DNA from: an uncultured Dehalococcoidia bacterium
GTDB lineage: Bacteria; Chloroflexota; Dehalococcoidia; Lucifugimonadales; UBA1127
Assembly (NCBI GenBank): GCA_951812285.1
Contig: OX638292.1
Span: forward strand, 2,565,001 to 2,629,000
Reading direction: 5' to 3'
DNA length: 64,000 bases
The notes below the pieces were generated by a model, which worked only from the letters and a program-made list of their open reading frames with translations, was not told the DNA's origin and made no database searches. The translations under genes were made by a program, and so were the position numbers. Position 1 is the first letter of the stretch. The number at the start of each line of letters is the position of its first letter. Shown here piece after piece: positions 52,217 through 61,249 of the stretch.

Positions 52217-53233
52217 TTGGCTACTGACGCCTACAGACAGGCCGGCGTTGACCGCGACGCCGCCGGCAGCGCCAAGGACCGCATCTTTTCCCTCGCCAGG
52301 TCGACCTTCACGCCTGGCGTGCTGGGCGACATCGGGGCGTTTGGGGCGCTGTACAAGGTGACGGGGTACCGCGACCCGGTGCTCGTCGCGCACACGGACG
52401 GGGTGGGCACCAAGCTGCGGGTGGCGAGCCTGATGGGGCGGTACGACACCGTCGGAGAGGACATCGTCCACCACTGCACGAACGACATCCTGACGTGCGG
52501 GGCGCAGCCGCTCTTCTTCCTCGACTACATGGGCATGGGCGCGCTGGCGACGGAGAAGGTGGAGCAGCTCGTCGAGGGGCTGGCGCGGGCGTGCCGGGGG
52601 CTCGACTGCGCGCTGATCGGCGGGGAGACGGCGGAGATGCCGGGGATGTACCAGGGCGAGGACGTCGAGTTGGTGGGGTTCGTGGTGGGGGCCGTGGAGC
52701 GCGAGGGGGTCATCGACGGGAGCGGCATCAGGGCGGGGGACGCGCTGATGGGGCTGCCGTCGAGCGGGCTGCACACGAACGGGTACTCGCTGGTGCGGCG
52801 GGTGTTCGGCATCGACGAGGAACCGTCGGTGCTGGACGTGCGGCACGACGAGCTGGGCGCGACGCTGGGGGAGGCGCTGCTGGCGCCGCACCGGTCGTAC
52901 GTGGGGGCGCTGACGCCGGCGTTGGACCGGATCAAGGGGATGGCGCACATCACTGGGGGCGGGTTCCCGGAGAACGTGCCTCGGATGCTGCCGGAGGGCA
53001 TGGCGGCGAGGCTCGTTGGGGAGTCGTGGGAGGTCCCGGCGCTGTTCCGGCTGATCCAGCGGACGGGGAGCATCGGCGAGGACGAGATGCACCGGGTGTT
53101 CAACATGGGCGTCGGGATGATCGTGGCGGTGGCGCCGGAGGACGTCGCGGGGGTGCGTGCGGACGTGCCGGAGGCGTTTGTCGTCGGCGAGGTGGCGGAC
53201 GCCGCGGGCGGGGCGTTGGTGACGATCTCGTAG
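52217..53233 (+). CDS. purM: Phosphoribosylformylglycinamidine cyclo-ligase (AIR synthetase)
   Basis: 338 residues with a TTG start (CGGAGGG upstream). VAHTDGVGTKLRVASLMGRY, CTNDILTCGAQPLFFLDYMG, LIGGETAEMPGMY, PSSGLHTNGYSLVRRVFG and AHITGGGFPENVPRML are the family signatures. It works with purF and purH in the same order on the chromosome. Confidence 0.94.
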   Translation: MATDAYRQAGVDRDAAGSAKDRIFSLARSTFTPGVLGDIGAFGALYKVTGYRDPVLVAHTDGVGTKLRVASLMGRYDTVGEDIVHHCTNDILTCGAQPLFFLDYMGMGALATEKVEQLVEGLARACRGLDCALIGGETAEMPGMYQGEDVELVGFVVGAVEREGVIDGSGIRAGDALMGLPSSGLHTNGYSLVRRVFGIDEEPSVLDVRHDELGATLGEALLAPHRSYVGALTPALDRIKGMAHITGGGFPENVPRMLPEGMAARLVGESWEVPALFRLIQRTGSIGEDEMHRVFNMGVGMIVAVAPEDVAGVRADVPEAFVVGEVADAAGGALVTIS

Positions 53234-53239
53234 GGGCGC

Positions 53240-53505
53240 GGCCCTTCGGCCGGGTTCAGGGTGAACGGGGTCTGCGGGGGTGGCCTGTCTGTCGGGGTTC
53301 CTGCCTCCGCAGGAACGACGGGCGATTTGGCGACCCTTCGACGGGCTCAGGGTGAACGGGGTTCCCGCTATCGCGGGACGGGCTGTTCGCGAATGGCCCC
53401 TACGCAAGCGGGTTGGGCGCAGCGGCAGGGGTCGGCCCCTCGGCTCCGCCCCTATGGATTCCCCCGCTTTCGCGGGGGCAGGCTCTGCCTTCGCAGGAAT
53501 GACGA
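53240..53505. repeat. Palindromic repeat group between purM and purH
   Basis: Two CCCTTCG..CAGGGTGAACGGGG repeats (about 53241 and 53335), a GTTCCTGCCTCCGCAGGAAC hairpin (about 53298) and, at 53456-53504, an ATTCCTGC..GCAGGAAT hairpin interrupted by an inserted CCCGC..GCGGGG palindrome. No gene. Confidence 0.75.
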
Positions 53506-53583
53506 GTAAATCGGGCCCTGACACTGTTCTCAAGGAATTCTCCCTCAGATACCATCGTGGTACCCCCATCGGCAGGAGGCGGC

Positions 53584-55116
53584 ATGAAGGCCCTTATAAG
53601 CGTGTATGACAAGACGGGCGTGGTGGAGCTGGCGCGCGCCCTGCAGGAGGCGGGGTACGGGCTGGTCAGCACGGGCGGGACGCACCGGACGCTGACGGAG
53701 GCGGGGCTGGCCGTCGAGCAGCTCTCGGACGTGACGGGGTCGCCGGAGATGCTGGACGGGCGCGTGAAGACTCTGCACCCGGTCGTGCACGGGGGGCTGC
53801 TGGCGCGGCGCGACCTGCCGGAGCACATGGGCGAGCTGGAGGCGCACGGCATCGCGCCCATCGACGTGGTGGTGGGGAACCTGTACCCCTTCGAGGCGAC
53901 GGTGAGCCGGGAGGGGATCGCCGACGCGGACGTGCTGGAGAACATCGACATCGGCGGGCCGACGATGCTGCGGGCGGCGGCGAAGAACCACCCGGCGGTG
54001 ACGGTGGTCGTCGACCCGGCGGACTTCGGGTGGGTGGCGGAGCGCATCCGCGCGGGCGGGACGTCGCTGGAGGAGCGGCGACGGCTGGCGGCGACGGCGT
54101 TTTCGCACGTGGCGATGTACGACAGCATCGTGGCAGCGTGGATGAGGGGTTCGGACGACCCGTTCCCGAAGGAGCTCTCGATAGGCGTGCGGCGGGTGTC
54201 GGGGGAGCTGCGGTACGGGGAGAACCCGCACCAACGGGGGGCGCTGTACGCGGACGCGCCGAGCCGCGGGGGCGTGGTGGCGGCGGAGCAACTGCACGGC
54301 AAGGAGCTCTCGTACAACAACATTCTTGACGCCGATGCTGCGTGGCGGGCGGCGAGCGAGTTCTCGGGGCAGGCGGTGTCGGTGATCAAGCACACGAACC
54401 CGTGCGGTCTGGCGGTGCACGCGGACCAGGCGGAGGCGTACCGGCGGGCGTTCGACGGGGACCCGGTGTCGGCGTACGGGGGAATCCTAGGGTTCAATCG
54501 CGCCGTGACGGGGGAGGCGGCGGAGGCGCTGCGGCGGGTGTTCTTCGAGGTCATCGTGGCGCCGGGGTACGAGGACGCGGCGATGGAGATTCTGCAGAAG
54601 AAGCGCGATCTGCGCATCCTGCGAATCCCGGAGACGCCCTCGGGCGGGCTGGCGGCGGCGCCGCTGCAGGTACGGCGGGTGTCGGGTGGGCTACTGCTGC
54701 AGACCGCGGATGCGCTGGACGAGGACCCGTCGGCGTGGCAGGTGGTGACGCAGCGGGGGCCGAGCGAGACGGAGCTGGCGGACCTGGCGTTCGCGTGGCG
54801 GGCGGCGAAGCACATCAAGTCGAACACGATCGTGCTGGCGAAGGGGCAGGCGCTGGTCGGGATGGGCGCGGGGCAGCCGAACCGGGTGAACAGCGTTCAC
54901 CTGGCGGCGCGGGCGGCGGGGGAGCGGGCGTCGGGCACCGTGCTGGCGTCGGACGCGTTCTTCCCCTTCGCGGACGGGCTGGAGCTGGCGGCGGAGAGCG
55001 GCATCACGGCGGTCGTGCAGCCGGGGGGCTCGATTCGAGACGACGAGGTCATCGCGGCGGCGGACAAGGCGGGGCTGGCGATGGTGTTCACGGGCGTGCG
55101 GCACTTTTTGCACTAG
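53584..55116 (+). CDS. purH: Bifunctional AICAR transformylase/IMP cyclohydrolase
   Basis: 510 residues; last two steps of IMP synthesis. The N-terminal MGS-like cyclohydrolase domain has [31 protein letters not shown] and [19 protein letters not shown]; the transformylase has [25 protein letters not shown] (catalytic Lys-His) and [26 protein letters not shown] lies 5 bases before ATG 53584. Confidence 0.95.
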   Translation: MKALISVYDKTGVVELARALQEAGYGLVSTGGTHRTLTEAGLAVEQLSDVTGSPEMLDGRVKTLHPVVHGGLLARRDLPEHMGELEAHGIAPIDVVVGNLYPFEATVSREGIADADVLENIDIGGPTMLRAAAKNHPAVTVVVDPADFGWVAERIRAGGTSLEERRRLAATAFSHVAMYDSIVAAWMRGSDDPFPKELSIGVRRVSGELRYGENPHQRGALYADAPSRGGVVAAEQLHGKELSYNNILDADAAWRAASEFSGQAVSVIKHTNPCGLAVHADQAEAYRRAFDGDPVSAYGGILGFNRAVTGEAAEALRRVFFEVIVAPGYEDAAMEILQKKRDLRILRIPETPSGGLAAAPLQVRRVSGGLLLQTADALDEDPSAWQVVTQRGPSETELADLAFAWRAAKHIKSNTIVLAKGQALVGMGAGQPNRVNSVHLAARAAGERASGTVLASDAFFPFADGLELAAESGITAVVQPGGSIRDDEVIAAADKAGLAMVFTGVRHFLH

Positions 55117-55118
55117 GG

Positions 55119-55130
55119 CCCCTTCGGGGG
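55119..55130 (+). terminator. Short hairpin after purH
   Basis: CCCC-TTCG-GGGG tetraloop hairpin 3 bases after the purH stop, followed by TTCTGG. Weak. Confidence 0.35.
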
Positions 55131-55303
55131 TTCTGGTCACGGGTGAGGTGTTCCTTCTTGCTTGGCCTGCGGGCGTTGTTGGGGGAATCGACGACGGGCG
55201 AAAGCAAGTTGTTTTTCCTGTTAGCGGGGTCAGCCCACTTCAGCCATAAAGCCAAGAACTTGGGAACTATATACCTGTGATCCATCAGCGAGGAGAGGAA
55301 ATA

Positions 55304-55690
55304 ATGAGGGTGGTGCATTGCTATGGGCAGACTCCTGAAATAACTGATGCCATAGCAAAATATGTTGAGTCATCCGAAAGACAGGGGATTGAGAACAAGC
55401 AGGGCTACCCTCAGTACGATAAGTATGAGGAAGGGCGGTCATGGCAACCTACGGTATGTGGGCTCCGTGTGCCAGCTGTAGATGTTGTCAGGCCGTCAGA
55501 CTTTGTTGCAGTGGTGAATCACACTGACCCCAACGTTGACCAAGATGAGCTGAGTCTTGCTCTTGAACATCCAGGGTTGCCGTATATGGATGGTGATGTT
55601 GTCCCCGATGCGATGCCCTGTGTCGACTGCAAGGATGCGGCCCCAATGTCTTGGCCCTTCCTCTCATACTTCTCCGCAGATTCGGAGTAG
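55304..55690 (+). CDS. Protein of unknown function, AT-richer
   Basis: 128 residues, not recognised: MRVVHCYGQTPEITDAIAKY at the start, a middle with GLRVPAVDVVRPSDFVAVVN, and a C-terminal MPCVDCKDAAPMSWPF containing a CxxC. ATG 55304 is preceded by GGAGAGGAA. The base composition is unlike the purine genes beside it, suggesting recent acquisition. Confidence 0.6.
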   Translation: MRVVHCYGQTPEITDAIAKYVESSERQGIENKQGYPQYDKYEEGRSWQPTVCGLRVPAVDVVRPSDFVAVVNHTDPNVDQDELSLALEHPGLPYMDGDVVPDAMPCVDCKDAAPMSWPFLSYFSADSE

Positions 55691-55879
55691 GTACACACGC
55701 ATATAGTTCCCCCAATTCTCCCCAGCAGGAGCAACGTGGTGCCAGGACCTGTGCAGTTGGCGCCGAGACGGAGCACACCGTCGGGGGCTAGCGGCACGCT
55801 TGGCGAGTGGTTGGGTGTTTCATGAGGAAGGGGTAGCGCGCGGGTCGGAATTCTCGTTAGGTACTTGTGTCAAGGGGTG

Positions 55880-56241
55880 GGGGACTCCCCCATCCTGACC
55901 TTCCCCCTCAGGGGGAAGGGACCCCGCTCCTCCCCTCTGGATTCCTGCCTGCGCAGGAATGACGCGAGAGAGGACGGCGCGAGGGTAGTTGGGGGAGGGG
56001 TTCCCCCCCGGCCCTGCCCCTGGATCCCGGCTTTCGCCGGGATGGAGGCGAGGGGGGTGGGGGATGTCGACGGGGTTTGTGCGCGGGGTCTCCCCTGCCC
56101 CCGCCCCTCTGGATTCCTGCCTGCGCAGGAATGACGAGGAGGGGGCTGGGGACGTCAAGGGGTCCTTCGAGGGGTCTCCCCTGCCCCGCCCTTGGATCCC
56201 GGCCCCGTATCGGGGTACGGGGCATGCTTTCGCCGGGATGG
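55880..56241. repeat. REP-like cluster before the epimerase
   Basis: Contains CTTCCCCCTCAGGGGGAAG (about 55902), two ATTCCTGCCTGCGCAGGAAT hairpins (about 55940 and 56110), a GATCCCGGC..GCCGGGATGG hairpin (about 56021) and, at 56194-56241, the same hairpin split by an inserted CCCCGTATCGGGGTACGGGG palindrome. Confidence 0.78.
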
Positions 56242-56257
56242 AGGGTGGGGGTGGGAG

Positions 56258-57028
56258 TTAGGCCTCGCGGTAGGTTTCCATGTTGTCCTGGGGGTTGAAG
56301 CCTACCAGGTTTTGGGCGTTGGATATGTCCCAGAATTTCCAGGTGTTGTTGGAGACGCCGAAGAAGGTGGCGGCTCGGAGGGAGTCTGGGGCGGCTACGC
56401 AGCGCTCTACGAGGTGGCCGAGGTCGCGGTGGCTGAGGATGGTGGCGAAGTGGCGGACGACGGAGGGGCGGCTGTCGCGGCGGACGGTGCCGAAGCGGAG
56501 GGCGATGAAGGAGAGGCCGTGACGGTCGGAGAAGTAGCGGCCGGCGGCCTCGCCGAGGCACTTGGCGATGCCGTAGGGGCCGCTGGGGCGGACGGGCATG
56601 TCTGGGGTGACGAGGGGGAACTCGCCGGGGGTGAGGCCGGTGTAGTCGCCGGCGCAGATGTTGGCGTAGGGCTGGTCGAACTCGTAGTTCTCGGAGGCGC
56701 GGTTGGAGCTGGCGAAGATGACGCGTTTGACGCCGTTGCGACGGGCGGCCTCGAGGCAGTTGTAGACGGCGGGGATGTTGTTGCGGTAGGCGTGGTGCCA
56801 GGAGAGGTTGCCGGCGGGGTTGTTGGCGAGGTCGACGACGGTGTCGATGCCCTCGAAGGCGGGGAGGATGGCCTCGAGGTCGGTCATATCGGCGAGGGTG
56901 GTGTCGAAGCCGTCGGCCGGGCGGAGGTCGATGCCGGAGACGTCGTGGTCGGCCATGAGGGCCTCGCGGACGACGCCGCCGATCTGGCCGGAGATGCCGG
57001 TGATGAGGACGCGCTTGCGGTCAGCCAT
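56258..57028 (-). CDS. NAD-dependent epimerase/dehydratase family protein
   Basis: 256 residues, short-chain extended Rossmann fold. The nucleotide motif is RVLITGISGQIGGVV; GIDTVVDLANNPAG and VKRVIFASSNRASE follow, and the catalytic Tyr/Lys are in SGPYGIAKCLGEAAGRYF. It is short for a sugar epimerase (about 310-330), so it may be a uronate- or simple-sugar dehydrogenase-like member. ATG 57028 starts at the conserved beta strand. Confidence 0.85.
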   Translation of the reverse strand: MADRKRVLITGISGQIGGVVREALMADHDVSGIDLRPADGFDTTLADMTDLEAILPAFEGIDTVVDLANNPAGNLSWHHAYRNNIPAVYNCLEAARRNGVKRVIFASSNRASENYEFDQPYANICAGDYTGLTPGEFPLVTPDMPVRPSGPYGIAKCLGEAAGRYFSDRHGLSFIALRFGTVRRDSRPSVVRHFATILSHRDLGHLVERCVAAPDSLRAATFFGVSNNTWKFWDISNAQNLVGFNPQDNMETYREA

Positions 57029-57166
57029 GATGATGCTCCGATCTTGTGGTGTGCGTGCATTCTTGGGGCGCGGCGCGTTCTTTGCAACACTTGCGGGGCG
57101 CAACTATACTGGCGCACACCAGAAGACTTGCGCGCGAGCCGCGCGCCAATCCGGAGGCAACGCGAC

Positions 57167-57637
57167 ATGAAGGGATTCATACTGGGTTTCTCAGCGCCAG
57201 ATCACTCGGGGGTAATCTCGGGCGATGACGGAGTGAGGTATGCGTTCGATTACGGAGACTGGAAGCACAACGGGTTCCCGGCGAATGGGGACTATGTGGA
57301 CTTTGAGGTGGAGGGAGGGAGCATAGCGAAGGATGTGTTCCTGGTTCCGGCCGCGCAAAGGCGGGCGACCGTTGGCGCCGTGCCGGTGGGCGACAAGAGC
57401 AAGGTTGCGGCGGGGCTGCTGGCCATCTTTGTGGGTTCGCTGGGCATCCATAAGTTCTATCTGGGATACAGCAAGCAGGGTCTCATCATGCTGCTGGTGT
57501 CCGTACTCCTGTTCTTCCTGGTGTTCCCCATTGTGATCATGGCCGTCATCGCGCTGATCGAGGGGATCCTGTACCTGACGATGAGCGACGAGCAGTTCGA
57601 CCGGACGTACGTGCAGGGGAGAAAGCCCTGGTTCTAA
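57167..57637 (+). CDS. TM2-domain protein with N-terminal cold-shock-like domain
   Basis: 156 residues. Residues 1-65 resemble a cold-shock/OB fold (GFILGFSAPDHSGVISGDDG, then YVDFEVEGGSIAKDVFLV); residues 80-140 form a TM2 domain with KSKVAAGLLAIFVGSLGIHK followed by FYLGYSKQGLIMLL, two membrane segments. Such pairings are uncommon; it may tether an RNA- or DNA-binding module to the membrane. CGGAGG lies 9 bases before the ATG. Confidence 0.75.
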   Translation: MKGFILGFSAPDHSGVISGDDGVRYAFDYGDWKHNGFPANGDYVDFEVEGGSIAKDVFLVPAAQRRATVGAVPVGDKSKVAAGLLAIFVGSLGIHKFYLGYSKQGLIMLLVSVLLFFLVFPIVIMAVIALIEGILYLTMSDEQFDRTYVQGRKPWF

Positions 57638-57782
57638 GGGACCGCGGCGTCGCTGTCAGTTCTCTTCGCGTTGTTTCAGGCCTCAGTTGACTCATGCAAG
57701 GCACCTTTGTGTCCATAAGGCCCGCTTTTCGCTGCGTCGCTAAAGCTCCCGGTTAAGAACAAGAGCGCTATGTCAAAGCAAT

Positions 57783-57846
57783 CACACAAATGATACAAGA
57801 ATGGTCGTAAGTGTCTATTGTGTGTCCAAACGTCACAACCTATACT
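57783..57846 (+). promoter_or_regulatory. Promoter and inverted repeat upstream of the PIN module
   Basis: TTGTGT (57818), 17-bp spacer, TATACT (57841-57846). CACACAA (57783-57789) and TTGTGTG (57818-57824) form an inverted repeat that overlaps the -35, as expected of toxin-antitoxin autoregulation. The rest of 57638-57899 shows no gene. Confidence 0.5.
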
Positions 57847-57899
57847 CTGTTTCTCTTACGCAAGGCGCCCAGTGAGGCGACGAGGGAACGTTTACCACT

Positions 57900-58304
57900 T
57901 TGGTGATTAACCAGCTGGAAGAAGACCGGAAGGCGGCGGTCCGGGGCAAGTACCGCCGTCTTTATCTGCACCTGTGCAACCTGCCTCCCGGGGAGTGGCG
58001 GGCCTCCTTTGACGACATCGAGGCCATCATTGGCTTCGAGTTGCCGGCGTCGGCCCGGGCCCACCGCGCCTGGTGGGCAAACCACCACAGCGCGGGCCGC
58101 CACAGTCGAGCCAAAGCGTGGAATGCCGCCGGGTGGGAAAGGGTGGAGGTGGACCTGCGGGGTGAGTCCGTGCTCTTCCGGCGGGTGCAGGGCGTTGCCG
58201 ACGCGGGGCCGTCGCTGGATGAGGCGTGGCCCGTCCACAGTGTTGGCGCGTGGCCCGAGGGTCTCAGCCTCAGCCGCCGGGACATCTACGGAGAGCGAGT
58301 GTAG
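57900..58304 (+). CDS. Possible antitoxin/DNA-binding partner of the PIN protein
   Basis: 134 residues from TTG 57900 (or GTG 57903). KYRRLYLHLCNLPPGEWRAS followed by FDDIEAIIGFELPASARAHR and WWANHHSAGRHSRAKAWNAA resembles the DUF7662-like DNA-binding/antitoxin-type proteins. It is followed 6 bp later by a PIN-domain gene, which supports a two-gene module. The start codon is uncertain. Confidence 0.65.
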   Translation: MVINQLEEDRKAAVRGKYRRLYLHLCNLPPGEWRASFDDIEAIIGFELPASARAHRAWWANHHSAGRHSRAKAWNAAGWERVEVDLRGESVLFRRVQGVADAGPSLDEAWPVHSVGAWPEGLSLSRRDIYGERV

Positions 58305-58310
58305 CCGCGC

Positions 58311-58748
58311 ATGTTTGTCGATACCAGTGTCCTCGTTCACGCCCGCATACGGGAGGCCCCGCGCCACGACGAAGCCCGGGTAGCCCTTGGGCGCGCGATG
58401 CAGGGATCAGACATGCCGGGATCAGAGCCGTTGCGCATCAGCCGACAGGTGATGCGGGAGTACCTGGCCGTGATCACCTGGCCACAGACGTGGCCGGTGG
58501 CCGTGAGCCGAGTAGAAGCGCTCCATGACATGCTGCGTCTTGCCCCCATCTTCCAGGTCCTGGAGGACGGCCCCGCGGTGACAGACCAACTGGCAGCGTT
58601 GAGCCGGGTGGTGACCTTCAGGGGCAGCCAGGTCCACGACGCCAACATCGTCGCGACGATGCTGGCGTATGGTGAGCGCCGGCTGTTGACCTTCAACAGA
58701 GAGGACTTTCTGCGGTACGGAGACCGGATTGAGCTGGTCGAGCTATAG
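58311..58748 (+). CDS. PIN-domain protein (VapC-like toxin)
   Basis: 145 residues. MFVDTSVLVHARIREAPRHD holds the first acidic residue; a Glu follows in SRQVMREYLAVITWP, and later acidic residues are in VHDANIVATMLAYGERRLLT followed by FNREDF. This is the usual Mg-dependent RNase layout of VapC toxins. It is translated right after its presumed antitoxin. Confidence 0.82.
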   Translation: MFVDTSVLVHARIREAPRHDEARVALGRAMQGSDMPGSEPLRISRQVMREYLAVITWPQTWPVAVSRVEALHDMLRLAPIFQVLEDGPAVTDQLAALSRVVTFRGSQVHDANIVATMLAYGERRLLTFNREDFLRYGDRIELVEL

Positions 58749-58858
58749 CGGGAGTCGATCCACGATTGGGTGACGAGATCTGGCACTGGACGGTGGGAAT
58801 GCCGAAATGACCACCGCGTGCAGCCAATGGACGTGTTCAAGCGAAGGGAGTGGTAGTG

Positions 58859-59155
58859 ATGAAGGGTTACGTTGTTGTAGAGACCGAGCTTCAGGAGACC
58901 GAAGTGTTCCTGGGGTTCGTCAACAAGGTCCTCGGGGCTATTGACGCACACGGGGGACGATTCCTCGTGCGGACCAGCGACGTCGAGCCGGTCGAGGGCG
59001 ACTGGTCGCCCAAGCGCCTGGTGGTCATGGAGTTCGACAGCGTGGATGCTGCCAAGGGGTTCGTCAACGCCACGTACGCCGACCCGGAAGAGGTTGCCCG
59101 CCGGACCTGGACGTCCAGGGTGCTGATAGCAGGGGGCTACGAGTCCGCGGGGTAA
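58859..59155 (+). CDS. DUF1330 family protein
   Basis: 98 residues, dimeric alpha/beta-barrel type. KGYVVVETELQETEVFLGFV, GGRFLVRTSDVEPVEGDWSP and KRLVVMEFDSVDAAKGFVNA are characteristic. Start ATG 58859 is used, with AAGGGAG upstream. Function unknown. Confidence 0.78.
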   Translation: MKGYVVVETELQETEVFLGFVNKVLGAIDAHGGRFLVRTSDVEPVEGDWSPKRLVVMEFDSVDAAKGFVNATYADPEEVARRTWTSRVLIAGGYESAG

Positions 59156-59246
59156 GGCAGGTCTACGGTATGGTTAGAGGACTGTAGGTCAGCATCCGGG
59201 GCGACTGCAACCGGGCATTTCCTGACGATGTCTTGACTGTAGGACG

Positions 59247-61016
59247 ATGGGGAGGTTGGCAAACGAATTGACTACCGGGAACGCCGACCTGCCCATCCGG
59301 TTTGAGCCCGAGGAGGCGTGTCCTCCGTCGACCGCATTGGTGGTCGGATTTCAGGGGGCCGCGCTCATTCTGGCGCCGACGGCGCTGAACGTGGCGGTCG
59401 CCATCCGGTCTGCCGGGCTCGATGACGACTTTTTGACGTGGAGCATCTTCGCCGCGCTGCTGGTCAGCGCGGCGATCACGGCGTTCCAGGCATTCCAGTA
59501 CTGGCGGTTCGGCGCAGGCCACATCGTGCTCACCTGTCCGGCGGCGCTGTTCATCGGCATCATGGTTGCGGCGGTGTCCGCGGCCGGACCTGAAACGTTC
59601 GCGAGCCTGCTGGTCGTGTGCAGCGTGATCCAGGTCGCGCTGGCGCAGTGGCTGCCAACGCTGCGCAAGATCTTCACGCCGGTGGTCACGGGGACGGTGA
59701 CCATGCTGATCGCCGTCAGCGTGCTGCCGATCGCATTCGACAGCGTCCAGGACGTGCCCGCCGGCGCCCCGGCAGCCTCGGGCCCGGTGATCGCCGGGGT
59801 AACGCTGCTGGTCTCCGTGGTGGTGACGCTGTACGCGAAGGGACGGTGGCGGCTCGTCGGGCCGTTCATCAGCATCGCGGCGGGGTGTGCAGTCGCGGCC
59901 GCGTTCGGGGTGATCGACGCGGACCGCATCGTCAACGCCGGGTGGTTCGGCATCCCATCGCTGCCGTACTCGGGTTGGGACCTCACGCCCGGCAGGGAAT
60001 TCTGGTTGCTGCTGCCCTCGTTCGCGATCCTCACGCTGATCCTTGGCATCAAGACGATCAGCGACGGCGTGGCGATCCAGCAGGGGTCACGGCGGAGGCC
60101 GCGGGCGATCGACTTCCGGCAGATCCAGGGCATGCTGAGCGTCAACGGCATCGGCATGCTGCTGGGCGGCATCACGAGCACGCTGCCGCCGATGTCCTAT
60201 TCCTCATTCAGCGTCTCGCTCATAAGCCTGACCGGCGTTGCCGCCCGCCGGGTTGGCATTGGCGTGGCGGTGGTCATGGTGGTGCTGGCACTGTCCTCAA
60301 AGCTTGCCTCAGTCCTGCTGACTATCCCGGGGCCCGTGCTGGGCGCGTACCTGATGCTGGCCATGGGCATGCTCTTCGTCAGCGGGTGGCAGACAATCCT
60401 GCGCGAAGGCCTCGATCCGAGCCGGGTGCTGGTGGTCGCGCTGGCCAGCGCGCTGGGTTTGGGGCTGCACAATCACTCGATCACGCGGGACCTCTTTGGC
60501 GAGGAACTGGGCGGGCTGATCGGGAGCGGGGTCACAATCGGCGCCGTGGTTGCGGTCGGTATGACGCTCATGCTCAGGGCGATCGACACTATACGCTCGC
60601 TGCGGTCGCGGTTGGAGGTGACGCTGGACATGGCGTCGCTGCCGGCGGTCGACGAGTTTCTGGCCGGTGTGGCAACGAGACTGGCATGGAACGAGGCCTC
60701 GGCGTTGCGGCTGCGCGCCGCGGGGGAAGAGGCGCTCGCCAGCATGCTGGCGAAGGAGGACGGCGACGATGGCTCGCAGCAACCGCGCCTGATCATCGGG
60801 GCGCGACCGCAGGGGGCGATGGTAGAGCTGGAGTTCGTTGCGACGACGAGGCAGGAGAACGTCGAGGACCAGCTGGCGTATCTGTCCCACGAAGCCCCCA
60901 CAGAGACGTTTGACGACCTCTCACTGCGGCTGCTGCGGCATCACGCCTCCGCTGTGCGGCACCAGAAGTTCCACAGCGTGGATATCCTCACGGTGCAGGT
61001 CGAGGGCGGCAGCTAG
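59247..61016 (+). CDS. NCS2-family (xanthine/uracil) permease fused to an ATPase-like C-terminal domain
   Basis: 589 residues. Residues 20-440 are a nucleobase/ascorbate permease: VVGFQGAALILAPTALNVAV, HIVLTCPAALFIGIMVAAVS, FTPVVTGTVTMLIAVSVLPI, GIKTISDGVAIQQGSRRRPR and VNGIGMLLGGITSTLPPMSY are recognisable. From about 470 to the end a soluble domain with ALRLRAAGEEALASMLAKED and LRLLRHHASAVRHQKFHSVD resembles the HATPase of RsbW-type anti-sigma kinases. Fusion of the two points to transport regulated by, or coupled to, a signalling domain. It starts with ATG 59247; no good RBS is evident. Confidence 0.82.
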   Translation: MGRLANELTTGNADLPIRFEPEEACPPSTALVVGFQGAALILAPTALNVAVAIRSAGLDDDFLTWSIFAALLVSAAITAFQAFQYWRFGAGHIVLTCPAALFIGIMVAAVSAAGPETFASLLVVCSVIQVALAQWLPTLRKIFTPVVTGTVTMLIAVSVLPIAFDSVQDVPAGAPAASGPVIAGVTLLVSVVVTLYAKGRWRLVGPFISIAAGCAVAAAFGVIDADRIVNAGWFGIPSLPYSGWDLTPGREFWLLLPSFAILTLILGIKTISDGVAIQQGSRRRPRAIDFRQIQGMLSVNGIGMLLGGITSTLPPMSYSSFSVSLISLTGVAARRVGIGVAVVMVVLALSSKLASVLLTIPGPVLGAYLMLAMGMLFVSGWQTILREGLDPSRVLVVALASALGLGLHNHSITRDLFGEELGGLIGSGVTIGAVVAVGMTLMLRAIDTIRSLRSRLEVTLDMASLPAVDEFLAGVATRLAWNEASALRLRAAGEEALASMLAKEDGDDGSQQPRLIIGARPQGAMVELEFVATTRQENVEDQLAYLSHEAPTETFDDLSLRLLRHHASAVRHQKFHSVDILTVQVEGGS

Positions 61017-61129
61017 GCGGGCGGCGGCCGGGCGACGGTTAGCACCAAGCGCGGGGGTTTCGGCACCCGTGCACTCCCTTCGAGAGCCTCAAGACGGGCT
61101 TAGATGTGCCTCTGGCGAACGGCCTCCCC

Positions 61130-61195
61130 GGGCCCGTCCCCTGGATCCCGGCCCCGTATCGGGGTACGGGGCAGGCTTTCCGCCGGGATGGAGGT
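61130..61195. repeat. GATCCCGGC hairpin split by an inserted palindrome
   Basis: At 61143-61189 the left arm GGATCCCGGC and the right arm GCCGGGATGG are separated by CCCCGTATCGGGGTACGGGG plus a few bases, the same insertion as at 56194-56241. Confidence 0.7.
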
Positions 61196-61249
61196 TTGGA
61201 ATGTGTGCGGCTGCGACAGACCCGGGAGCGGTGGTGCGCGGCCGGCCGG

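Noticed and set aside
26239..53360. CCCTTCGA..CTCAGGGTGAACGGG repeats (for example 12104, 26239, 53241, 53335) as regulatory sites.
   Set aside because: They occur in both orientations at varied positions relative to genes and resemble a dispersed palindromic repeat rather than an operator.
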